NCBI GenBank assembly: GCA_019188255.1
Contig: JAETXT010000005.1
Location: forward strand, 3,596,001 to 3,660,000
Direction: 5' to 3'
DNA length: 64,000 nucleotides
Source: Verticillium longisporum
Taxonomy: Eukaryota > Ascomycota > Sordariomycetes > Glomerellales > Plectosphaerellaceae
Below, in pieces: positions 1-11,391 of this stretch (its first letter is position 1; every line of letters begins with the position of its first letter). Below the pieces are notes generated by a model. The model was not told where the DNA came from. It saw nothing but the letters and a program-made list of their open reading frames with translations, and did not search any database. Position numbers and translations under genes: made by a program.

Positions 1-630
1 ACAGCGTTGTGATGTTTCCACACGTCGCCGTTTGACGTTTCTCCGATTGACAGGCACATCGGATTCCGAATCATCAGAATCGACCTGGTCCGATGTTAGC
101 GACGATGCGAAGGATGAGTAGGCTAGCGACTTACGATCTTGCGCTGCTCCCTTGGTCGCGTCTGGCAGGGTATGTTAATCACGGCTTAATTGTGGCGAGT
201 ATCAATTGGGAGGATCGTACACTTCTCCTCAGACCATACAACTCTGGATTGGCCTTGATGTAGAGATCTTCTTGAACTTCGACACCAGCCTTTCGTTTTG
301 AAGGCCTTTGGGAGTCGTTGGAGCTAGACAACGCGTCGACAGCGCCGTCACTCTGTACATTGGGAAGATCGTCATCCATGTCGAAGTCGGCATCATCTGA
401 CGCGTTGTTTTCATCGGCTGAAGGACTACTTTCGGCAAAGTCATGACCGCCATTCATGTACATGGTCGAGTCTTCGGCATCGGGCGAGGGCGACGGGGCG
501 TCCGCCGCGTCATCTTGCTGATCGGAGGTCTCGCTAGGGCTTCGGCGGGGACTCGCGACGCGGGGGAGGCGGAGGAAATTCGAGGCGATCGATGCCCGTC
601 CGAGGAGCCGTTCTGGAGAGGGCTAGACAT
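1..630 (-). CDS. chd1: Chromodomain helicase Chd1, N-terminal part (partial, frame break)
   Basis: The 5' end of a gene running off the left edge. Proposed exons are 630-221, 161-135 and 84-1, with introns 220-162 (59 nt) and 134-85 (50 nt, GTAAGT donor). The encoded N-terminus is acidic and Ser/Pro-rich, then reads NPELYGLRRS, RKI|VDSDDSESDVP and a basic RRRVETS stretch. As I recall it, this is the order in fungal Chd1 ahead of the chromodomains. Chd1 is a nuclear ATP-dependent remodeller that spaces nucleosomes on transcribed genes; its catalytic domains lie outside the window. The ATG at 630 opens a plausible start (MSSPLQNGSS), but the frame must change near 537-539, where one C appears to be missing from a CCC run. 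Without that correction the first in-frame ATG is at 463. The assignment rests on this N-terminal signature alone. Confidence 0.68.
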
Positions 631-2764
631 GGTGGAGGTGTAAGTCGAGGCTGCCCGCTGAACAGAATAAGAGGTTAGCGAAGCTCCGACAAGGACGAGG
701 ACCGGTAGAGTCTAGAAGCCGTTTCGTAAGGGACTCAGCGACTGGATTGACGGTCTTGGGACTGAGGAACATCCGGAAATGATGGAGTTATCATTCTCGT
801 CGCATTCTTGGGGGGTCTTCGATGAAGGCGAGGCTGACAGACAGCGAGGCAGCAATTGACGTGACGGGCCATGTGTGAGGGGTTTCGCAAGCCCACGGCA
901 GTATCCAGATCATCGAGAATCATCAGGCTCATCAATTTCCAGTAGAGCCGAAGTATCGCAAAGTTCTTTGGACGCGATGATGCGGTCGCGTACAGCCAGC
1001 TCCAAGGTCGATTCGGCGGGCTGGCGAGAATGGGGAATAGGCCTGGCCGGTAGGACAATGGGCAAGGGCAAGGCACTTACAAGTCATGAATTAGAGCCCC
1101 CAGGCAGCTTGAGGCGAGGAGGGGGTTCGGGAGGATGGTTCAAGGGTTGTGGCTGGTGTATGCCAGGGTAGTGAGGGATCGCGGTGGATGAAGACGTGAA
1201 TATCAAAATGTCAGGTATGGTGGAGGCTGGAAGAATTGGGTGGTGCACGGGTGAGTGTGGAGGTGTAGGTAGCGTAGTCGGACACCTTGGTGCTGGGAAG
1301 AGAAGAAAAGTGGGACCGGCCAGCGTGCCTGCCGTGGCCATACCGTGCTGGGAAGCGTAGCCCGAAGGCGCCAGGCTCAGCCCACGCTCGCTGGGGGAAA
1401 TGACGGCCTGAGGCAGTCATGGCTTTCCGGACAACGCGATTGAGTCGCTAGCCTGCAGCCAACAGTATCAACGGAGCCAAGGAGGTACCTCAGAAGTTTA
1501 TGACTTGAACGCAAAAGCCCGAGTCAAGTAGGTACCTAGATTGACTTGAGACGGCTTCTGCAGAGAATTTCTCTCTGGCCTGGGCCCTTCCCTGCGGCTT
1601 GGTATTTTTGAGCACATGTCTGTGTGCCTTGAATGGCTTTGTCCATACCCAATTAGTTGCGTCCACAAGAGAGTTTGATGTTAGTGATGCTCTCTAGGAG
1701 TTTACAAAGGGTCGGGCATTCGTCGCTTATTGATCCATTGTCCGCCAGGTGGCGTTGACGACATTGTGAAGTTATCATAGGGTCGCGGTCAGCCTCTTTC
1801 GGAACGCTTTGCTATTTTCAACAATTGGTACCTCCAGTATGCATCAGGCGTCATTGTTGCTCCCATAAAGACAAGCAACGGCATGCCATTATACCACCGA
1901 TGTTTCAAACGAGTAAGTGAGACTCGCAACGATGAAAGTATATTCTTACCGCAAAAAAAGCCATTTACTGGGTTCAGGAATTCCCTGGCGAACCGTTTCT
2001 GCTTTATACCAATGTCCAGCATGGTGTCGTTCGCAGTGTGATACCAACATCACCAACACGATGCATCGGCGTTCGGGTTTTGACATATGCCAACAGACAA
2101 TCCTACGTGACTTCACCGCCAATATGCAGACCACAGGTCATGTGAGCTCGTTGCTCATAACTCCTTTGCAGTCGAGGATATACCCTCTCCTCCGTAATCT
2201 GAACCGCCGCCAAACGCGGGAGTTCCTCATAGGGCGGGCGAGCTTAAAAATGTAGAACCATGTAGCGCACAGGCTACGTGCACCGCAAGTATACTACGCA
2301 GTACTTGGTTTCTCCAGGGGTCACGGCGGGGCCTTTCTCCCCTACCCTACCCCGCCAAACGGACGATTCACAACCCACCAAAATTTGATGACCGCATCCT
2401 CGAGCCCGGATGAGACGAGCCTGGCAAAGACGAGACTTGGACACGGTGTGCCCCTCCGCTTTCATCTGGATCTCCTACTCTTCCTCGAAGCCTTGTGAGA
2501 GAACAAACCGCCTTTCACGCCCGCCGTGCTTTTGATACCCCCCCTCGTGAACAGGCTGCAACATACGTTCAGCGCGACTTGTCGCCATTGCCCGCCTCGT
2601 CCTCTGCCTGTTTTGCCCTGGTCTGCCCAGAACTGCATTTTGCCCCTCTTTAGCGAAAACCCAGAAAATCCAGCATCGTCAACCCCGCCACCACAACTTT
2701 GTCCCCCTCCTCGACACACGACACTCATCACGACATCGACGCGACGCGCAGCGAAACCGCCAAA
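631..2764. other. Divergent intergenic region chd1/rli1
   Basis: About 2.1 kb between two divergently transcribed genes. I see no supportable gene: the ORFs of up to about 110 codons are low-complexity and overlap each other on both strands. The part near rli1 (about 2480-2760) is pyrimidine-rich, as expected of a fungal core promoter and leader. The part at about 1750-2250 is visibly more AT-rich than its flanks. A TAGGTACCTA-type motif lies near 1528-1538. Confidence 0.6.
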
Positions 2765-4738
2765 ATGTCTGACAAACTCACTCGTGTCGCCATCGTCAAC
2801 AGCGACAAGTGCAAGCCCAAGAAGTGCCGACAGGAGTGCAAGAAGTCATGTCCCGTCGTGCGCTCTGGCAAGCTCTGCATTGAGGTGTCCCCGCTTCCCG
2901 CATTGCCTTCCTCTCCGAGTCGCTCTGCATTGGTTGTGGTATCCGCTCCAAGAAGTGCCCCTTTGGCGCCATGACCCTTTTCCCCCTGCCCACTAACCCC
3001 GAGCCTCAGGTCACCCACCGCTACTCTGTCTACTCTTTCAAGCTACACCGCCTGCCGATGCCCCGCCCTGGCAATGTTCTTGGTCTTGTCGGAACCAACG
3101 GTATCGGCAAGAGTACCGCTCTCAAGATTCTCAGCGGCAAGCTCAAGCCCAACCTGGGCAAGTATGACAACCCTCCCGACTGGGAGGACGTCATCAAGTA
3201 CTTCCGTGGCTCTGAGCTTCAGAGTAGGTCCCCCCCCCCTCTTGTCACCTGCCTGGCGATGCAGCTACCTTGCGATCATCCCCGCTGACCAAAGCCTCTC
3301 CCAACAGACTACTTTACCAAGCTTCTCGAGGACGACCTTAAGGCCATCGTCAAGCCTCAGTATGTCGACCAGATCCCCAAGGCCGTCCGTGGCCCCGTCA
3401 AGACTGTCCAGGGCTTGATCGATGCCCAGAGCAACATGGGCAACCGCGACGAGGTGTGCGACGTCCTCGAGCTCAACCACATCATGGACCGTGAGATCAA
3501 CCTACTGTCCGGTGGAGAGCTGCAGCGTTTTGCCATCGGTACCGTATGTGTCCGCCAGGCCGACGTGTACATGTTTGACGAGCCGTCTTCCTACCTTGAT
3601 GTCAAGCAGAGGTTGGGCGCTGCACGTATCATACGCTCCCTGCTTCATGACAACAACTACGTCATCGTCGTCGAGCACGATTTGTCCGTCCTGGATTACC
3701 TTTCGGACTTTATCTGCGTCCTCTACGGAAAGCCCGCCGTCTACGGTGTCGTCACGCTGCCCCAGTCTGTCCGTGAAGGTATCAACATTTTCCTTGACGG
3801 TCACATCCCCACCGAGAACCTGCGTTTCCGCGAGGAGTCTCTCACCTTCCGTATCGCAGAGGGCGCCGACGACTACGTCATTGACAAGTCGCGCGCCTTC
3901 AAGTACCCCAAGATGGAGAAGACGCTGGGTAACTTCAAGCTGAACATCGATTCCGGTGACTTTACCGACTCGGAGATCATCGTCATGATGGGCGAGAACG
4001 GAACCGGCAAGACCACCTTCTGCCGCCTACTGGCCGGTGCCCTCAAGCCCGACACCAAGTCTTCCGTGCCCGAGGTGCGCATCAGCATGAAGCCCCAGAC
4101 CATCACGCCCAAGTTTGAAGGCACCGTGCGCCAGCTCTTCTTCAAGAAGATCAAGGCCGCCTTCCTGTCGCCCCAGTTCCAGACCGACGTCGTCAAGCCC
4201 CTCAAGCTCGACGACTTTATCGACCAGGAGGTCAAGAACTTGTCCGGTGGTGAATTGCAGCGTGTCGCCATTGTCCTGGCCCTCGGCATGCCCGCCGACA
4301 TTTACCTCATCGACGAGCCCTCGGCCTACCTCGACTCGGAGCAGCGTATCATTGCCTCGCGCGTCATCAAGCGCTTCATCATGCACGCCAAGAAGACGGC
4401 CTTTATCGTCGAGCACGATTTCATCATGGCCACCTACCTAGCGGACCGCGTCATCGTCTTTGACGGCCAGCCCGGCATCGACGCCCACGCCAACACGCCC
4501 GAGTCGCTGCTCACCGGCTGCAACACCTTCCTGAAGAACCTCGACGTCACCTTCCGTCGCGACCCCACCAACTACCGCCCCCGTATCAACAAGTCCAACT
4601 CGCAGCTCGACCAGGAGCAGAAGGCCGGCGGCAACTACGTACGTTCACTCCCCCCACTTTCTCGCAGCTTGGAACCGTCTGATACTAACACGTGTGACGC
4701 GACAGTTCTTCCTGGACGACCCGGAAAAGAGCTCTTGA
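2765..4738 (+). CDS. rli1: ABCE1/Rli1 ribosome-recycling ATPase (frame break)
   Basis: Iron-sulfur twin-ATPase that splits ribosomes after termination and acts in initiation and ribosome export. Exons are 2765-3223, 3308-4638 and 4706-4738; the last intron has a perfect TACTAAC branch site. The N-terminus [20 protein letters not shown] carries the first Fe-S cysteine set. ABC1 shows [18 protein letters not shown] and [12 protein letters not shown]2 shows [18 protein letters not shown] and IDEPSAYLD. The C-terminus is GNYFFLDD. Allowing for one base, the product is about 607 residues, the family length. The frame breaks in the CCCC run at 2889-2892, after CIEVS, and resumes as [15 protein letters not shown]; one missing C explains it. 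Just beyond, the third cysteine of the second cluster reads Arg ([12 protein letters not shown]), and residues up to about 3040 diverge more than the rest. The gene is essential in yeast, so a sequence error is likelier than a dead gene. Confidence 0.95.
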
Positions 4739-5716
4739 AGAGGGCATCCGCCAGGATCATTTTCTCCACCGTCACGATAATGCATCGGGTCAGGGCGTTC
4801 TGGGCGTTCAAAAGGGGCAGCATAAAAGGTCGCGGGGGCACGCTTCCGGCGGCGGCGGGCGGGGTGCTTTTGATGGTTTAGAGGAGGCCGGCGAGGCCGA
4901 CGATGATGACGCTGACTGACAGCGGCGACGGCAGTCTATCCCCTGTTGCCTGGTCCTACGAGGTATGATGGTTTTGTCTGGATGATTGTTCTTGTTCTTG
5001 TCCATTTCTTTTGCATTTCTTCTTCCTTTTCTTTTTCGTTCTTCGTCTTGACAGAATTGCGTATGGGGTCACCTTGATCAGAGTGGCATGGCTACCGGAA
5101 GGCGGTTCTATATGCAACAAGGCAAGTGAAGAAAGCAGACAGACCATCATCGTAGATTGAGGGGCAATGGAACAAGCAGGATGACTGCCGTCAGTTTTTC
5201 GTCGAGCGGCACCTAACTGGTACGAAGAGACTATGTGCAGAGAGACAGATAGGGTACACGAGAAAATCCACCCAGCTAGAAATGAAGACGAATGCTGCTG
5301 CATCACATCACCGCCCTCGTGCGGTCTTTCGTTTTGTAAAAATAACCCCCAAAAAATCACTAAAATCTGGCATAAAATGTAATGGGATTAAACATTCAGC
5401 AAAGATTGAAGAAAAATCATACATACTACTATTTCTCGCGGTAGCGGCTGGACTCCTTTTCATGGTCGCCGAGCACGATAGCGGTGCTCGTCAGCCCATT
5501 GGAAAAGCACAGTGGCGAATATTTGGTGTGTGTGTGTACGAGGGTATGCCGAGGATCTGTACGCGCAGCAGGTCATCAGGCCCCTCGAAGACGGGAGGTC
5601 TCACGGCGGGACGTACTCGAAGACTTGTTTTGAGAAGAAAATGCCCAGCCTTTTTCCACCCCATGCCTTCCGTTCTACACCCATTTTTCTCGTTCCAGAT
5701 GCGGGGGGAAGGGAAC
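4739..5716. other. Convergent intergenic region rli1/prp40
   Basis: About 1 kb between the 3' ends of two converging genes. No gene is supported. T-rich tracts near 4995-5045 and A-rich tracts near 5335-5425 are plausible 3' UTR and polyadenylation zones for the two genes. Confidence 0.55.
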
Positions 5717-8563
5717 CTAATCCTCCTCAATCTCGCCTTCCTCGGACCCAGAGTGAACGCCGGCGTCATCTTCCTTGGCTTCTTTCTTACCCGTCACAGC
5801 AGCAGCGGTAGTGGCGGTCGGGGGAGGGGGGACTTAGTCTTGACGTCGCGAGGAGGGGTGGTCTCGCGTTCGCGGGGTGTCTTCTCACGCTTGACTCGCT
5901 GCAAAGGGTGGGGAAATCGCGTCAGTAATGCAGTCGTGGGTGTGTCTGGGATCGGTTGGTTCGGCGTACCTTGGAGTCTCTGGAATCCCGTCTGTCGGCA
6001 TCGTCGTCGTCTCTGCGGCGGCGGGATCCAGAAGGACGCTCATCTCCATAAGGAAGTTCGTCATACGAATCGATGCGTCGGCGGTAGGTACGCTCGCGCT
6101 CGTCCTCCCTGTCACGTCGGTCGCGGTCGTAATATGCGTCGTCGTCGCGGCGGGATCGGCTGGGGCGATCGTAATCTCGGTCTCGCTCCCGTTCACGCTC
6201 TCGTTCACGGTCGCGACCGCCGTTGCGTTCGCGCGAACGCTCACGACGGGGAGGCGGCGGCGGCGGCGAGGCGCGACGGTCCGACAGCAGGCTCTCGGCC
6301 ATGGTTGACTTGCGGTGGTTGCGCTCGCGCTCGGCGATGGCCTTACGTCTGTCGGCTTCGTAGGCGTCCACCTCAGGGCTGCGGCTGCGCCTGGAGGCTC
6401 GGCCCCCGCCACCGCGGTAGGACCTCTCACCTCTCGAACGGTCTCTCTCGCGATGAGTGTCGCGATCGCGGTACAGGTCGCGCTCACTCGAGCCACGATC
6501 ACGGCGCCTGCGGCGGTCACGGTCGGCGTCCTCCTCCTTCTCGCGTAGTCGGCGGACAAACTTGTCAAAGGCACCGACTCTGGCCTCCTCGGAGGCGACG
6601 GCCTGGAAAGCTGGGCTATCCGCAAGACGCGGGCGAACCTTCTCCCATGAATCGCTGACGGCAATGGGAGGTTCCACACGCTTCATATGCGTGCGCAGGT
6701 CGTCCACCGCTCGGCGTTGCTGGCGCTCAGAGTGCTTGTCATCCTCTGGCCGCTTGGATCGGCGTTCCTGGAGCTAATGGATTGGTTAGACATCGGAACT
6801 TGGATAGCCAAGGGGGGACCGGGCGCAGACTTACGCGTTCAAACAAGATGGTGAGGGTATCGTGGTTAGTGTTAGCAGTGCGTCGGTTCTTCTTGACAAC
6901 AGCAAGGAACTCGTCAAAGGTTGTCTTGGGAGTCACCTCAAACCGCTCATCCTAGCACATGTGTTAGCAGGGGTACTCGCCAGCCGTTTCGGACCAAACG
7001 TACATCGAGGACATCGAGCACGTCGACCCTAGGACCGCGCAGTGCTCTCTCCTCCTCCTCGACAATGTCCCAGAAGAGCTCCTGCGGCGTAGAGCCGGGT
7101 TGGCCAGCCATGGCACGGTAGCGCTCATCATTCTCGATCAGAGGGTGGAACTTTTGCCACTTGGTCGCGGCATTGATCTTACCCTGCCTTCTGAGCTCGT
7201 TGAGAAGGTCCAGGAAGGCATCACGGGCCTTGCGCTCCTTGCGGAACTTTTGGTTCTTCTGCTCCTGCTTCGAGTCATTGAAGGTGCGTTCGAGGGCCTT
7301 CATATGGTTTTGGAACGCGGTCAAGACGTCAAACTGGCTGAGAGTCTTGTACCTCTCGTCGTTCTGGAAAGGCGGGGTGGAGGAGATGATACCTTGGGCG
7401 TCCGCCCAGCGCGTGTAGGGCTCGAGGTTCAGCTTGGGCAGCAGGTCAATGAGCCCGTCCATGGCCGTCTTGCGCGACGACGTCTGATGGTCGACGTGGG
7501 CCTTCTTGAGCTCAATGATGTATTCCTCAAACAGCTGGCGACGTTCCGTCTCATTGTCGGTCGAGCGGAAGATGGTCTCGCCCTCGATCATGGGCCGCGC
7601 CGTCTTCCAGCGGGTGTAGTGCTTGATCTCGGGGTGCCTCTTCAGCATGGTCTCGAAATCGGCACGCAGCTTGGTCAGCCTCTCCTTGGCGCGCTCCTTG
7701 TCGTGCACAATCATGTCATGGCAGTACTTCTCGAACGCAGCCTTGCGATCCTTGGGATCCTTGATGGCGCGGTATTGGGGATCCTTGGCAATTGTTCGCA
7801 GCGTCTGCTCCCAGTTCCAGTCAGGCTGGACACCGCTGCGCTTCAGCAGCTTGAGGAAGGCGGCTTCGGCCTCCTCAAAGGTGGCGTAGTCGGGGTCGTT
7901 GCTGGCGGGCACGAAGGCCTTGGCAGCAGGGTCGCTGTTGTAGGTCAGCTGGCGCGACTCGGGGAGGGCGTCTCGATCGTCGCGGTAGCGGTCGTGGCCC
8001 GCGTATCTGTCGCCGCCGTTGTGCCTGTCTCCGCCGCTGTGCCTGTCTCCGCCGTTGTGTCTGTCTCCGCCGTTGTGTCTGTCTCCGCCGTTGTGTCTGT
8101 CTCCGCCGTTGTGTCTGTCTCCGCCGTTGTGTCTGTCTCCGCCGTTGTGTCTGTCTCCACCACCGTTGTACCTGTCGCCTCCACTGTATCGATCTCCGCC
8201 GTTGTGAGGAGCGGCAGCCGGGGTCACGGGGGTGTCGGTGGCGCCAGAGGCTTGCTTGTAGACCTCGGGCATCTCCCACGAGCTCTGCTTCGTCTCGGTG
8301 TTGTACCAGTACTTGCGGCCACCCTCGGCCGTGTATTCCTTCCAGGGCTGGTTCGCCAGAGCGCGCTGCAGCCATGTTAGCTTTCCAGTCGTGTAATGCG
8401 CCGGCGAGGTCATGCAACGCACCTCGGCAGCCGTCATCATATCCTCGGGCTTGGTCCACTGGGTGACCTTAGTGGCAGCATTGTAATAGTAGAGTCGGCC
8501 ATCCTCGGTCCGATGCTCCTGCCATTGCGCAGGTTGCCCGAACGGGCTCCCCACGCCATTCAT
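5717..8563 (-). CDS. prp40: Splicing factor Prp40 (WW/FF protein, frame break)
   Basis: U1 snRNP-associated protein that bridges the 5' splice site and branch-point factors. Exons are 8563-8423, 8365-7004, 6951-6835, 6773-5970 and 5898-5717; phases fit, and three introns carry GCTAAC or CTAAC branch sites. Residues about 13-40 form a WW domain (WQEHRTEDGRLYYYN), followed by a second (WKEYTAEGGRKYWYN). After a repetitive linker come several FF domains, starting FEEAEAAFLKLLKRSGVQPD. The C-terminus is an Arg/Asp/Glu/Ser-rich tail. The linker holds about a dozen near-identical NGGDRH hexapeptides (18-bp units, about 7995-8210). The frame breaks in the G runs at 5820-5831 (plus strand). Uncorrected, the protein ends at a TGA near 5794; with one more C it runs to GSEEGEIEED and the stop at 5717, about 868 residues. 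It diverges from the trs65-like gene across 634 bp. Confidence 0.92.
7995..8210 (-). repeat. 18-bp minisatellite inside prp40
   Basis: In-frame tandem 18-bp units encoding NGGDRH/NGGDRY between the WW and FF domains, about 12 copies. The central six or seven copies look almost base-identical, which suggests recent slippage or unequal exchange. Unit length is a multiple of three, so copy-number change would keep the frame. Confidence 0.9.
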
Positions 8564-9197
8564 CGTGTGACGTTGCCGATGGGTGGCGGCGATCAGGCGT
8601 TCTTCAGGTCGACGATGCGATCCGTTTTCCCAATAGAATGGGCCACGACGTAGAGATGGCTGGGTATCATACGACGTTATCGCGGTTGGAAGGGCGTGGG
8701 TGGGTGAAGCAAACGAAGGTTGGCGCGGCTTCGAGTTGCAGGCGGCCGAGAATTTGAGAAGGACCCAAAAAGGGCCCAGAGCCGCGAGTCCAGGGCCAAA
8801 AAAAGGCGAGAGCCCAGAGCCTTGTCAAAGTGCACGGGCCTCGTCTGAATGGCCGGCGGATCTGATCGTGTGCTTACCTAAGCCAGTGCTGTTCAGGCTC
8901 AGGGAACGTCTTCCTTCACGCTTCTGGCCATCTTGCCTCTGGCTGCAGGTGTGTAAAGCAAACTCTGATATCAAAAGAAGCATCTCGGTGCATTTAGTCG
9001 ATTGGTTATCCAAGTGTATCTCTAGTCCACTTATCTGTTCGAGGGCGCCTCTTCTCACCGGCCGACCTCTTCACACATCGCCTTGCAAGTCTCACGTGAC
9101 GCCCACCTCACCGATCTCCCAACTTGAATCTGAGAGCACACCATCTGAGGCTGTCGTCAGAGGATGCGCTCGGCCCAGGCCGCCCCTTGACTTGAAA
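8564..9197. promoter_or_regulatory. Shared divergent promoter prp40/trs65-like
   Basis: A 634-bp stretch between two divergent start codons. It has no supported gene and must hold both promoters. No defined operator could be recognised. Confidence 0.5.
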
Positions 9198-11118
9198 ATG
9201 GCCGATGACGAGGGTGGCCTTCGGTCAAGTCCAAATGGAATCTCGGATTTCGTTGAGAACTCGTTTCTCAGTTACATCATTCCCCAGGCAACGGACCTTG
9301 ACCTAGAGGAACTCTCTACAGAAGCTACCGATACGGGATCAGTGTTTGACACGATAGAGCAGCGCAAGACTCTCTTCTTTGGTCTGTAGGTCACTCCTTG
9401 GTCGCCTTTGCGCATAGGCTGATGTTCGGGCAGACGAAACGGTGGACGTGCATATCATTCTGCGCACACCACTTGCCGATGAGACGACTCTCCGCTCCTA
9501 CCTGTCACGGCTGCACATCTCTCTCGAGGCACAGATCGTCAACAGCCAAGCGCAGGACCGAGACGGACCCCCAGCGTCTGACACCATCTTTGAAGGCGTG
9601 GTGGAGGAAACCGACGACCCTTTTATCGTAGTCGACGCCGCCGAGGAGAGTGACAGCGATGACGAGCAGAGTCAGCCACATGTCTATGCCGTCTGGAAGC
9701 TGCCCGTCTTCCTTTCGAGACCACGCATCAGGTTGCAGGGTCCCTCTGTTGTTTTCCGCGCTTCAGCAAGCCTGAAGCCCGATGACCAGTCCACAGCCGT
9801 CGGCGAGAAGGCCGGCTACCTTCGAAGCGGTGTGCCCGCTGGCTTTAACCTGCTGGATTCTCTCTACGGCGACCCGGCGCTCCAAGGCGTGGCCCCCAAG
9901 CTCTCGGCGTTGCGTGTGTCGCGCGTCGCTCCCGTGACGCAGACGAAGGAACACATGCAGCCCATTCGAACGCAGCCCAGTCTCGAGATTAACGTCTTCC
10001 CGGCGATACACACGCGCGTACGCTTCTCCAGACCCAACACCATCCCCACGAGCGCTGCCCTGATTGCGCTGCTCGAGATCGACTTGACACCACATTTTGA
10101 CAGCAAGGCCACCGTCGACAGCATCAAGCTGTCTGTTCCTGACGGTACCATTGAGAACCTCAACGAGCAGTCTGGCCTGACGCTCCCCATGACGTGTGTC
10201 GCCCACGATCACGTCACGCTCCTCTACCGCCTCGCCCCAAAGCAACTCGAGACGACGACAAAGATCCCGACACGCGACCTCGACATCACAATCGAGGGCA
10301 CCATCCACGCCATCCCCGGTGTCTGCACGCCCAAACTGACTCTCTCCTGGTCCACGCTCCTCGACTTTACCCTGCCCGTCAACCCCGGCTTCGGCTCTGC
10401 CCCGCAGGCCATTCAGCGCGCCCACCGCCCGTCCCAGCTCTCCATAGGCGGCTCCGAGATGGCGCAGTCCCTCACCGCCCCGGCCGTGAGCCGCCCCGAC
10501 GCCCTGCCGGCCCTCGAAGCCGCGACGTCGCGCACGATAGAAACCGCCATCCCCGAGCTCGGCCTCACCATGACCTTCCGCGCACCACCGGGGCCCCTCT
10601 ACCCCGGTGAACCCTTTTCCTGGACCGTCTATGTCGTGAACCGCGTCCCCGAGACGACAGCCACGAGCGGGAACACCACTGGAAACGCCGCTGCCGCCGC
10701 CACCACCGTTCCGCCGCGCAAGCTCGCCCTCGTCGCCATCCCCAAGCGCCGCCGCAACGAGGCCCGCTCCGTGCGCCCACCCTCGACCTCGGGACGCGGC
10801 AAGACGCTCCTCGACGCGCAGCAGACGGCCGACGCCGTCCTCGACGAGAACGTCGTCCACGCCATGCAGCGCAGCTCCCTCGTCGACGCCACAGAGGTCC
10901 TCTGCCTGAGCGCCGACACGCGCGTCGGGCCCCTGGCGGCCGGCGCCTGCCTAGTCGTCGAGCTCAAGTTCGTCGCGCTGCGGGCGGGCATCGTCGGCGT
11001 CGAGGCCATTCGCGTCATCGACCTCGGCACGTCCGAGCACGTCGACGTCCGGGACCTGCCCATCATGGTGGTGGAGGAGGAGGGGCGAGCGCCATTCAGG
11101 ACAGAAACTCGCGCGTGA
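9198..11118 (+). CDS. trs65: TRAPPII-type trafficking subunit, Trs65-like
   Basis: Likely TRAPP subunit Trs65, a part of the Golgi tethering/GEF complex for Ypt31/32 GTPases. Exons are 9198-9381 and 9434-11118, about 622 residues. The intron has a weak donor (GTCTGT) but is the only choice I found that keeps phase; it joins KTLFF to DETVDVHIILRTPL. The protein has no membrane segment. It is rich in beta-strand-like sequence and ends in an immunoglobulin-like region introduced by GPLYPGEPFSWTVYVVNR, followed by a low-complexity Ala/Thr insert and further beta-rich sequence. Recognition rests on that C-terminal region and overall architecture, recalled from fungal Trs65 proteins; it is less certain than for neighbouring genes. 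The start is the ATG of MADDEGG. It converges on sld3 with a gap of only 273 bp. Confidence 0.7.
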
Positions 11119-11391
11119 AGCAAGACCGGGGTCACGATCCGAAAGTAACATTCTTGGGTATAGATAGCTACCTAGCTAGCCCACCCCCCTTCCATTCACG
11201 CACATTGACAAATGTCCACTCTGCGCGTCCGCTTATGCTGTCCATCCTGATCGTAATGATGCCTGGTATCCATATCACTTTCCGAGACCATAAAGCTAGC
11301 AAGCCATCCCGACAGTCCTCCCTATGCATATCAATGACACGAGTACGCCAGCCCAGTCTTGGTCCGGATCCTATCCAGGCCAAACAAAATC

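Noticed and set aside
5282..6658. 458-codon plus ORF over the prp40 tail
   Set aside because: Antisense shadow of the Arg/Ser-rich prp40 exon; composition mirrors the real gene.
5885..6679. 264-codon minus ORF in another prp40 frame
   Set aside because: Frame-shifted shadow of the real exon 6773-5970.
7100..8380. 426-codon plus ORF over prp40
   Set aside because: Antisense shadow; the conserved WW and FF domains are on the minus strand.
9763..10860. 365-codon minus ORF over the trs65-like gene
   Set aside because: Antisense shadow of a GC-rich exon; the plus strand holds the conserved protein.
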